Shown here: positions 7,778 to 14,182 of the stretch, piece by piece
How the letters are laid out: every line of letters starts with the position of its first letter
Position numbering within the stretch: position 1 is the stretch's first letter
DNA from: Brevibacterium sp.
Lineage (GTDB): Bacteria; Actinomycetota; Actinomycetes; Actinomycetales; Brevibacteriaceae
Assembly (NCBI RefSeq): GCF_022712115.1
Contig: NZ_JALAHB010000197.1
Coordinates: 1 to 45,764 of the forward strand
Direction: 5' to 3'
DNA length: 45,764 bases
Translations under genes and position numbers: made by a program
The notes under the pieces: model-generated
Databases searched by the model: none
Told to the model about the DNA's origin: nothing
The model's input: the letters and a program-made list of their open reading frames with translations, nothing else

Positions 7778-9874
7778 TCAGATCGCCCTGATGCTCAGGT
7801 TTCCCCTCCGCTTCGCCTTCACCATCTGCACAGCGAGGACGAGAGCCACGAGCACTGCCCCCAGGAGGTCGTGGAGCATGTTGGTGTTGAGGAGGAGCAG
7901 AGCGCCTGCCGTCATGACGATGCGCAGGTACCACGCCATGTCCTCCATGAAGTGACCCTCGATGGCCGTGGACAGAAGCAGGATCGCAGCCAGCGCGGTC
8001 GCCACGACGGCGATGCCCGTCACCACGTCCACCCCGCGCAGCAGCAGATCCGGGTTGAACACGAAGATGTACGGGATGACGAAGCCCGCGGCCGCGAGCT
8101 TGAGGGAGGCCATGCCGGTCGCCATGGGCCTGCCTCCGCTGATCCCGGCCGCGGCGAAGGCCGCCAGCGCCACCGGGGGCGTGATGTTGGCGAAGAGTCC
8201 GAAGTAGAAGACGAACAGGTGCGCCACCAGCGGCTCCACGCCCAGAGTGACGAGGGCCGGCGCCGCCATCGTCGCCGTGATGATGTAGGCGGGGATGGAC
8301 GGCAGGCCCATGCCCAGCACCAGGCAGGCGAGCATCGTGAACACCAGGGTCCAGAACAGCACGCCGCCGGAGAGCGAGACGATGGCGCTGGCGAGCGTGA
8401 CGCCGAACCCGGAGATCGTCACGACCCCCACGATCACACCCACGGAGGCGCAGGCGATGGCCACGCCCAGAGCGGACAGGGTCCCCTCCTCCAGCGCTTC
8501 GAGGATCTGGCGGACCGACATCCGCGTGGACTTCCGCAGAGTCGCCACCACCACCGTCACCACGATGGTGAGGAAGGCGGAGAAGAGGATGGTGCGACCG
8601 GAGAAGAACAGCATGTACAGCAGGAACGCCAGCGGGATCAGCAGGTGGCCGCGCTCCTTGAGGACGGAGCCCACCGCCGGCAGGCTGTCGCGTGAGATCC
8701 CCTTGAGCCCCATCCGAGTGGCGCGCAGGTGGATCTGAGCGATGAGGCTGATGTAGTAGAGCAGCGCCGGCACGATCGCGGCGAGCGCCACCGTCGTGTA
8801 CGGGACGCCGATCGTCTCGGCCATGATGAAGGCGGCCGCGCCCATGATGGGCGGCAGGATCTGCCCGCCCACGGACGCCGTGGACTCGACGGCACCGGCG
8901 AAGGTCCGGGTGTATCCCACCTTCTTCATGAGGGGGATCGTGAAGGCACCGGTGGAGACGACGTTGGCGATGGCGGAGCCATTGATCGACCCCATGAAGC
9001 CCGAGGCCAGCGTGGCGACCTTCGCCGGTCCGCCTCGCCCCTGTCCCGCGATCGCCAGCGCCAGATCGTTGAACAGCTGGCTCATGCCCGATTTCGCGAG
9101 GAACGCTCCGAACAGGATGAAGAGGAAGATGTAGGTCGAGGAGACGCCCACCGCCGTGCCGAAGATGCCCTCCGTCGTCGCCATGAACTGATAGGCGAGG
9201 GTGTCCCAGTCGTAGCCGCGGTGGCGCAGCAGTCCCGGCATCTCACGGCCGTAGAGGCCGAAGGCGATGAAGAGCAGCGCCAGCACGGGCAGCGCCCATC
9301 CGGTGACGCGGCGGGCGGCCTCCAGCACGAGCACCACCAGCAGCGTCGCCACGACGATGTCGCCGGTGGTGAAGCGGCCCGCCTGCAGGACGAGCTGCTC
9401 GTAGTTCTGCCACAGGTACCACGTGGGCACCAGGGAGAGCAGGGCCAGCACCGCGTCCGGAATCCTCCACCAGCTCTGGCGGGCGCGCTTGGCCGGCGGG
9501 TACAGCATGAATGCGAGGAACAGGATGAGGCTGACGTGGATCGACCGGTGGATGAGGGTGGGAGGAGTCCCGAAGTACGCCGTCCACAGGTGGTAGAGCG
9601 CGGTGAAGACCGCCACCCCGCTGAGGAGGAGCACCAGGGGCTTCCACTCGGTCGTCCGGGTCTGCGATTCCGTGTCGTACTTCGCGGCGGCCTCGGCCGC
9701 CTGCTGCTCCGCCGCCCGGATGGCGTCCTCGTCTCCGCGGTCGAGGGTGATCGGAGCAGCCTCCGAGGCACGGCCGCCGGCCCCGTCCGGAGCGACTCCG
9801 CCGGGCGCGGCGCCCGGGCCTTCCGCATCTCCCGGCCCGGACGAGCTGCCGGTCCTGCGCGACTCTTCGGTCAT
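7778..9874 (-). CDS. TRAP transporter fused permease (4TM/12TM, TAXI type)
   Basis: Membrane component of a tripartite ATP-independent periplasmic transporter in which the small DctQ-like and large DctM-like subunits are one chain, as is usual for TAXI systems. It has 698 residues: about 70 disordered residues, a four-helix region, then a twelve-helix region with the family-typical segments GRGGPAKVATLASG, FMGSINGSAIANVVSTG and a GGQILPPIMGAAAFIMAE motif. TRAP transporters use an ion gradient and a binding protein to import organic acids. The ATG overlaps the DUF1850 stop by 4 bp, giving tight coupling to the binding protein upstream and, through it, to aconitase X. The substrate is probably the aconitase X substrate or a precursor, which is inference from the operon. 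Confidence 0.93.
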   Translation of the reverse strand: MTEESRRTGSSSGPGDAEGPGAAPGGVAPDGAGGRASEAAPITLDRGDEDAIRAAEQQAAEAAAKYDTESQTRTTEWKPLVLLLSGVAVFTALYHLWTAYFGTPPTLIHRSIHVSLILFLAFMLYPPAKRARQSWWRIPDAVLALLSLVPTWYLWQNYEQLVLQAGRFTTGDIVVATLLVVLVLEAARRVTGWALPVLALLFIAFGLYGREMPGLLRHRGYDWDTLAYQFMATTEGIFGTAVGVSSTYIFLFILFGAFLAKSGMSQLFNDLALAIAGQGRGGPAKVATLASGFMGSINGSAIANVVSTGAFTIPLMKKVGYTRTFAGAVESTASVGGQILPPIMGAAAFIMAETIGVPYTTVALAAIVPALLYYISLIAQIHLRATRMGLKGISRDSLPAVGSVLKERGHLLIPLAFLLYMLFFSGRTILFSAFLTIVVTVVVATLRKSTRMSVRQILEALEEGTLSALGVAIACASVGVIVGVVTISGFGVTLASAIVSLSGGVLFWTLVFTMLACLVLGMGLPSIPAYIITATMAAPALVTLGVEPLVAHLFVFYFGLFANITPPVALAAFAAAGISGGRPMATGMASLKLAAAGFVIPYIFVFNPDLLLRGVDVVTGIAVVATALAAILLLSTAIEGHFMEDMAWYLRIVMTAGALLLLNTNMLHDLLGAVLVALVLAVQMVKAKRRGNLSIRAI

Positions 9875-10404
9875 AGTGGCCTCAACTCCAGTGGTTCGCG
9901 ATCCGGCAGGGTGAGCGGATCGATGACGTCGTCCTCCCCGTCGATCCCGATCCGGTAGTCGACGCGGTGCGAATGGATCCAGCGGACCGCCTCGAACTCG
10001 CGGTCGATGCCCTCGATGGAGACCCAGCCGTCCTCCAGCCGCACATCGCCCTCGTCGAGCGGCATGCCCGCTCCGTACTCCTTGAATCTCGTGGCGACCA
10101 GCCGCAGCACCTCACCGTCGTACTCGAAGGTGTCCGTCCACCTCGAGTGCTCGATGGAGTGCACCCACGAGTGCGTGATGCGCGTTCCGCTCCTCAGCGG
10201 GAACCGCCCGTACTCCTCGCCGCTGTGCTGGTGCCGGCAGACCAGAACTGCGCCCTCGGCCTGCCCCGTCCGGTCAGGTGCGGAACCCTCAGCCTGAGCG
10301 ACCCTGCCGGTGCAGCCGCTCAGCACAGCACCTGCGGCGGCCGCCACTGACCACTGCAGCAGCCGCCGCCGCGCAGGATGCGGCCCCGGCTGCGGGGTGC
10401 TCAC
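9871..10404 (-). CDS. DUF1850 lipoprotein
   Basis: A small exported protein (177 residues) of the DUF1850 family, found almost only beside TAXI-type TRAP transporter genes and with no known function. The N-terminus has RRRLLQWSVAAAAGAVLSGC, combining a twin arginine, a hydrophobic stretch and a lipobox (LSGC), so it is probably a membrane-anchored lipoprotein, possibly Tat-exported. The mature part has the family pattern FPLRSGTRITHSWVHSIE and RFKEYGAGMP. It overlaps the binding-protein gene and the permease gene by 4 bp each, so the three are one translational unit. A role as an accessory subunit of the transporter is a reasonable guess. Confidence 0.85.
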   Translation of the reverse strand: MSTPQPGPHPARRRLLQWSVAAAAGAVLSGCTGRVAQAEGSAPDRTGQAEGAVLVCRHQHSGEEYGRFPLRSGTRITHSWVHSIEHSRWTDTFEYDGEVLRLVATRFKEYGAGMPLDEGDVRLEDGWVSIEGIDREFEAVRWIHSHRVDYRIGIDGEDDVIDPLTLPDREPLELRPL

Positions 10405-11429
10405 AAGCCGGAATCTTCAGTCTTCACGTCCTCCGGCGCAGTGGTTGCACCCGGCACAGTGGTGAGGTCCACACCCTGCTCCTCGAAGTACTTGGCGGCA
10501 CCGGGGTGCAGCGGGACGACGAGCCCCTCCGTGATGGTCTCCGGCGTGATGTTCTCCGCCTCCGAATGCGAGGAGTGCACGCGGTCGAGGTTGTCGAAGA
10601 TCGCCGCCGTGATCTCGTGGACGGCGTCCTCGCTGAGCTCTGAGGAGACGAGCAGATGGTTCATCACGCTCACGGTCTCCACGTCTGCCTCGTCCTTGTA
10701 CGTCCCGGCAGGGATCGTCGCCTCCTGGAAGAAGTCGTACTCGTCCAGCAGCGCGTCCCTCCCCTCCCCGTCGATCGGCACGGTGATGAAGTCCGTGCTC
10801 GTCGCCAGCTCCGTGAGCGAGGGATTGGGCAGGCCCGAGGTGGCGAAGAGCGCCTCGATGTGCCCGTTCGCCATCTGGTCCGTCGCCTCCGCGTAGTCGA
10901 GGTAGTCGGCGCTGAGGTCGTCGTAGTCCATGTCGTAGGCGCCCAGCACCATCTGAGCGTTGAGCTCCACCCCGGAGCCCACATCGCCCACCGCCACATT
11001 CCGGCCGGCCAGATCCTCCACGGACTCGATGCCCGAGGCCTCGGTGGCGATGAGCTGGACCGTGTTGGGGTAGAGCGTGCCGATGGCCATGAGGCCCTCC
11101 CGCGGCTCGCCCTCGAACGGCCCCGTGCCCTCGAGTGCCTGCACCGTCGCGTCACCCATCGTGAACGCGAGCTCAGCGTTGCCGTCGGTGATGAGGTTGA
11201 TGTTCTCCGCCGAGGCGCCGGTCGCCTGCACGGAGGTGTCGGACCCCAGCTCGTCCTTGAGCAGATCCGAGAGCGTGGCCCCGATCTGGTAGTACACGCC
11301 GGAGGACCCTCCCGTGGCGATCGTGAGGAACTCGGCGTCGAGGCCGCCCACCTCGCCGTCGCCGCCGGCCTCCGCCTCACCGCCGCTGCCGCCGCAGGCA
11401 CTCAGCACGAGGAGTGAAGCCGCCGTCAT
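10401..11429 (-). CDS. TAXI-family TRAP solute-binding protein (signal peptide interrupted by TGA)
   Basis: Extracytoplasmic substrate receptor of the TRAP system. The core reads FLTIATGGSSGVYYQIGATLSD, diagnostic of TAXI proteins, followed by QATGASAENINLI and a long two-lobed domain, 342 residues in all. The listed start gives MTAASLLVLSACGGSG, a lipobox but no positively charged N-region. Upstream in the same frame lies ATG at 11465 giving Met-Arg-Arg, then TGA, then RLTAAGIA running straight into this Met; without the TGA this would be a perfect lipoprotein signal. Either an Arg codon (CGA) has mutated to TGA, translation restarts at 11429 behind a GGGG, or the base call is wrong. If export fails, the transporter lacks its receptor. 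The gene follows the aconitase X small subunit by about 70-110 bp. Confidence 0.85.
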   Translation of the reverse strand: MTAASLLVLSACGGSGGEAEAGGDGEVGGLDAEFLTIATGGSSGVYYQIGATLSDLLKDELGSDTSVQATGASAENINLITDGNAELAFTMGDATVQALEGTGPFEGEPREGLMAIGTLYPNTVQLIATEASGIESVEDLAGRNVAVGDVGSGVELNAQMVLGAYDMDYDDLSADYLDYAEATDQMANGHIEALFATSGLPNPSLTELATSTDFITVPIDGEGRDALLDEYDFFQEATIPAGTYKDEADVETVSVMNHLLVSSELSEDAVHEITAAIFDNLDRVHSSHSEAENITPETITEGLVVPLHPGAAKYFEEQGVDLTTVPGATTAPEDVKTEDSGL

Positions 11430-11453
11430 CGCGATCCCCGCAGCTGTGAGGCG

Positions 11454-11465
11454 TCATCGTCTCAT
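11454..11465 (-). other. In-frame stop codon inside the apparent signal peptide of the TAXI binding protein
   Basis: On the minus strand the codons ATG AGA CGA TGA CGC CTC lead in frame into the binding protein. The TGA at 11456-11454 breaks an otherwise ideal positively charged n-region; a single C-to-T change from CGA would create it. A GGGAG lies 12 nt before the ATG. Confidence 0.6.
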
Positions 11466-11536
11466 TTTCACTGTCTGCTCCCGATAGTCGGCTGGTAGAT
11501 GCATGTGAGATCACACAGACACTACTGTAACCGCAC

Positions 11537-12166
11537 TCATCGAAATTCGCCTCCTCGGGGAGACAGAAGCCCCTGCCGTATTCCCACCCGAGCCGCAGCG
11601 CCGACGGCATCCAACCGGCCTGCCTCCACCTGCACCACCGGCGGGACCGAGGCGGCGTCCGTGAGCTCGGCGGCGGCGAGGCAGCCCGCTGCGATGATCG
11701 CGTCCGGCTCCGCGAGGACGAAGGCGGCCGGAGCGCGGCCGGTCACGATGAGCTCGGCCAGCACGCTGGAGCCGGAGGACGAACCCTTGGACGCCTCGAG
11801 CACCAGGATCCGCCCCGTCACGAGCGTGCCGTGGTGCGGGTGGTGGACGTCAGCGATCCGCCCAGTGGCGTCCACCCCGCCCCAGAACGACACCGGCGCG
11901 ATCCGCAGAGGTCGCCCCTCCACGGTCGCCGGGCCGTCCGGATCGGTCACCCGCCCGTCCGAATCGGTCACCGGGCCGACCGGATGGGTCGCCCATGCTG
12001 GACCGCTCATACCGCCCGGGACGAGCACACGCGCCTCCATGCGGACCTCGTCCCCTGCGGCTCCCACCGCCGTGACGAGGCATCGCCCTGCCGCGGGCTC
12101 TCCGTGCGCACACCGCTCTCCGCCGCCTGTGCCGGCCACCGCCTGCGATTCCGCCGCGCCGCTCAC
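11537..12166 (-). CDS. Aconitase X small (swivel, DUF126) subunit
   Basis: The swivelling domain of two-subunit aconitase X, a member of the aconitase superfamily that dehydrates hydroxy acids or hydroxyproline. The 209 residues include the DUF126 hallmarks VSFWGGVDATGRIADVHHP, TGRILVLE, a GSSSGSSVLAELI phosphate/substrate loop, and GRAPAAFVLAEPD. The start is GTG at 12166, overlapping the stop of the large subunit as GTGA, the expected coupling; the frame stays open further upstream but only as a shadow of the large subunit. Between the N-terminal part and the SFWGG core is an unusual insertion made from three in-frame 21-bp repeats (GPVTDSD, GRVTDPD, GPATVEG). Residues 1-30 are poorly conserved. 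Confidence 0.85.
   Translation of the reverse strand: MSGAAESQAVAGTGGGERCAHGEPAAGRCLVTAVGAAGDEVRMEARVLVPGGMSGPAWATHPVGPVTDSDGRVTDPDGPATVEGRPLRIAPVSFWGGVDATGRIADVHHPHHGTLVTGRILVLEASKGSSSGSSVLAELIVTGRAPAAFVLAEPDAIIAAGCLAAAELTDAASVPPVVQVEAGRLDAVGAAARVGIRQGLLSPRGGEFR
11933..11995. repeat. Three 21-bp tandem repeats within the aconitase X small-subunit gene
   Basis: Units 11933-11953, 11954-11974 and 11975-11995 share the pattern gccgtccggatcggtcaccc with a few changes. Because 21 is a multiple of three, the frame is kept and the protein gains a seven-residue repeat. Confidence 0.7.
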
Positions 12167-13401
12167 GGCACACACCCCGTCCGGGCCGCCCGCACACACT
12201 CCGCGAGCGAACCGAAGGCCACTGCGACGCCGATGTTCCCGGGCGCGTAGTGGGCCCATTTCGCGGAGTTGGTCATCACCGCACGCACGGTCTCGTCCTC
12301 CAGCGGGTGCAGATAGGTGCACGTGTCGGTGACGATCCGGACGCCGGCCGCGTCCAGGACGGCGGCGTCCTCTGCGCTCTGCTCCTGCAGATGCGCGAGC
12401 GTGACCCTGCCGGTGCTCACCCACACCGGCACCCGCAGCCGGGCGTCCTGCGGCCTCCTCAGTTCGCTCGCCAGTGCGCGCAGCTCGGCCAGAGAGGCAT
12501 GCGGGGTGCCGAGGCTCACCGCGTCGATGCGCTGGCCGGGCGGCAGACCGCTCAGCTCACTCCGGGCCCGGGCGAGGTCCTCGTCGGTGAGCGCCGCGGC
12601 CGGGAGCCCGGCCTCGGCGACAGCGCGCTCCGCACGAGCGGCCTCCGGCGTCACGCCCTCCACGTGGAAGAGCGCGACCCCGCCTGCCGAGGCCGCCGCC
12701 GCACCCAGAGCCTTGAGCCCCTCCTCGCCCGGCACCTCCGCGAGCCCGCTGATGAACGGCACTCCCGTCCCGGCCCGCGTGCCCGCAAGGTAGCCCAGCA
12801 ATGGGAGCACATGCTCACCGCGCTCGGTGATCCGACTGCAGTCCAGGTGCAGTGTCGGCCGGCGGTTCTCCTCGAGGTGCAGTCCGGCGAGAGGGGCGAA
12901 TCCGGTGATCGCGGCGCAGATGTCGAGGAAGTCGCCGTAGCGGTCGGTGCGCGCACCCAGCACGGAGTTGGCGAAGACGATGGCGTTCGACTCCGCCCAG
13001 GCGATGTGCTCGCCCTCCTCCGGTCTGCTCGGCAGGTGGTAGGGCGCGCAGGTCCACGTCTGCTGCACCCCCAGCTGCGCGTAGAGCTCCATGAGGCGCG
13101 CACCCTGCCGGGTGGTGAGCTCGCCGCGCGGCCGGAACTCGCGGTGCAGGAGGTCGACGGAACCCACGTTGGCGGTGGTGGGAACGGCGCAGGCGGCCCC
13201 CAGGTCGGCGAGCCTCCGGGCATAGGCGAGGCCGGAGTCCCCGTGGTACAGGCAGGAGTCGATGTGCGCGCGAGTGATTCCGACGAGCCGTTCCGCACCC
13301 TTCACCCGGGCGATCCCCGCGACCATCCGCATCGCCATCGCGACCGCGGGACCGCGAGCGCCGTCGAGCATCCCCTGCTGGGCCGGGGTGAGAGTGAGCA
13401 T
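12163..13401 (-). CDS. Aconitase X large (catalytic, DUF521) subunit
   Basis: Catalytic subunit of aconitase X, an iron-sulfur dehydratase family; characterised members act on cis-3-hydroxy-L-proline (bacteria) or mevalonate 5-phosphate (archaea). The 412 residues contain the family pattern HIDSCLYHGDSG, VPTTANVGSVDL, TCAPYHLPSRPEEGEHIAWAES, FANSVLGARTDRYG, the segment VTDTCTYLHP, and a C-terminal MTNSAKWAHYAPG with two further Cys. The ATG follows TAGCCT by 7 nt, so the mRNA is probably leaderless. It is first of five co-directed genes: aconitase X large and small subunits, TAXI binding protein, DUF1850, TRAP permease. A dehydratase with its own uptake system suggests catabolism of an imported hydroxylated acid; the exact substrate is not decidable here. 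Confidence 0.9.
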   Translation of the reverse strand: MLTLTPAQQGMLDGARGPAVAMAMRMVAGIARVKGAERLVGITRAHIDSCLYHGDSGLAYARRLADLGAACAVPTTANVGSVDLLHREFRPRGELTTRQGARLMELYAQLGVQQTWTCAPYHLPSRPEEGEHIAWAESNAIVFANSVLGARTDRYGDFLDICAAITGFAPLAGLHLEENRRPTLHLDCSRITERGEHVLPLLGYLAGTRAGTGVPFISGLAEVPGEEGLKALGAAAASAGGVALFHVEGVTPEAARAERAVAEAGLPAAALTDEDLARARSELSGLPPGQRIDAVSLGTPHASLAELRALASELRRPQDARLRVPVWVSTGRVTLAHLQEQSAEDAAVLDAAGVRIVTDTCTYLHPLEDETVRAVMTNSAKWAHYAPGNIGVAVAFGSLAECVRAARTGCVP

Positions 13402-13408
13402 ACGCCCG

Positions 13409-13414
13409 AGGCTA
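13409..13414 (-). promoter_or_regulatory. -10 box of the aconitase X-TRAP operon (leaderless)
   Basis: TAGCCT on the minus strand, 7 nt before the ATG at 13401. No good -35 is present, consistent with an activator. Confidence 0.5.
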
Positions 13415-13473
13415 CCGGGCCTCGGCGGCGAAGGCTCCCCTGCAGGTCCCCCGCAGGACCCCCGACAGTTGTC

Positions 13474-13534
13474 TGATCACTTCACCCAGCCGTCTGCACA
13501 GCAATGGCCGGGTGAAATGATCGATTGATAATCG
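13474..13534. promoter_or_regulatory. Inverted repeats upstream of the aconitase X operon (candidate regulator sites)
   Basis: Arm 13474-13487 (TGATCACTTCACCC) pairs with 13510-13523 (GGGTGAAATGATCG), 12 of 14 positions. Partly overlapping the right arm is a second perfect dyad, CGATT-GAT-AATCG, at 13522-13534. The area is AT-richer than its surroundings and lies about 75-135 bp upstream of the predicted transcription start, a plausible activator region. The rest of the gap to acpS (13535-13637) shows nothing recognisable. Confidence 0.4.
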
Positions 13535-13637
13535 TATGAGGTGGGGTGGACCTCCAGGGCGCGGGAGCAGCGCCGCTGCCCCAGCTTGCGGGCTGCGCGC
13601 GCCATGCAGCCCTCCGCGTTCCGCGCACCGCGCAGCC

Positions 13638-14171
13638 TCAGCTCTGCGTGCGCCGGGCCTCCTCGCGCTCTGCACGTCTGGCCTCACGGGAGGCCCGTGC
13701 TCGCTCGCGGAACGCCGCCAGCTCCGCCAGCGCCTCGGGCGAGCCCGGCAGCAGCGGGGCGGGCTGATCCACCGAGGGCACCGCCTGAGCTGCCTGCTCC
13801 GGGCCCTCCACCACCACGAACGTCACCGTCCGGTCACCGTCGTGGGTGATGGACAGATGCACCCGCTCGGCGCCCTTCTGCCGGAAGTGCTCGCGCACCC
13901 AGCCCGTGAGCCGGAAGCTGGGCGCGCCGGAGAAGGCGGAGACCACCTCGGCCTCGTGCCAGGGGATGATCTGCGGCAGCTGGAGTGCCTTGACCAGCGC
14001 CTCCTTGGCGGAGAAGCGTGCGGCGAGGGACTCCGCAGACCGCCGCCGCCCGTTCTTCCGCAGCTGCTCCGCCGGTGTGAGCAGCCGGTCCAGCAGCTCC
14101 GGGACGCGCTCGATGTGTTCGGCGAAGCGCGGGACGTCCGCGATGTCCACGCCCACCCCGATGATGGCCAC
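13638..14171 (-). CDS. acpS: Holo-[acyl-carrier-protein] synthase
   Basis: Transfers 4'-phosphopantetheine from CoA to a serine of acyl carrier protein in the cytoplasm. The fold begins MAIIGVGVDIADVPRF, with the Mg-binding Asp in GVDI, and continues with LAARFSAKEALVKAL carrying the second metal-binding Glu. Typical AcpS proteins have about 120-130 residues; this one has 177, the excess being a C-terminal Pro/Ala linker and an Arg/Glu-rich helix (FRERARASREARRAEREEAR). It lies 11 bp behind glmS in the same direction. In related genomes nnr follows directly; here the accessory block begins downstream. Confidence 0.92.
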   Translation of the reverse strand: MAIIGVGVDIADVPRFAEHIERVPELLDRLLTPAEQLRKNGRRRSAESLAARFSAKEALVKALQLPQIIPWHEAEVVSAFSGAPSFRLTGWVREHFRQKGAERVHLSITHDGDRTVTFVVVEGPEQAAQAVPSVDQPAPLLPGSPEALAELAAFRERARASREARRAEREEARRTQS

Positions 14172-14182
14172 CGGTGCTCAGC

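Noticed and set aside
12167-12424. Upstream extension of the aconitase X small-subunit frame
   Set aside because: It is a shadow of the large-subunit gene; the GTGA overlap at 12166 gives a natural start.
200-13637. Prophage or transposon origin of the accessory block
   Set aside because: No integrase, transposase, tRNA target or terminal repeats were seen.
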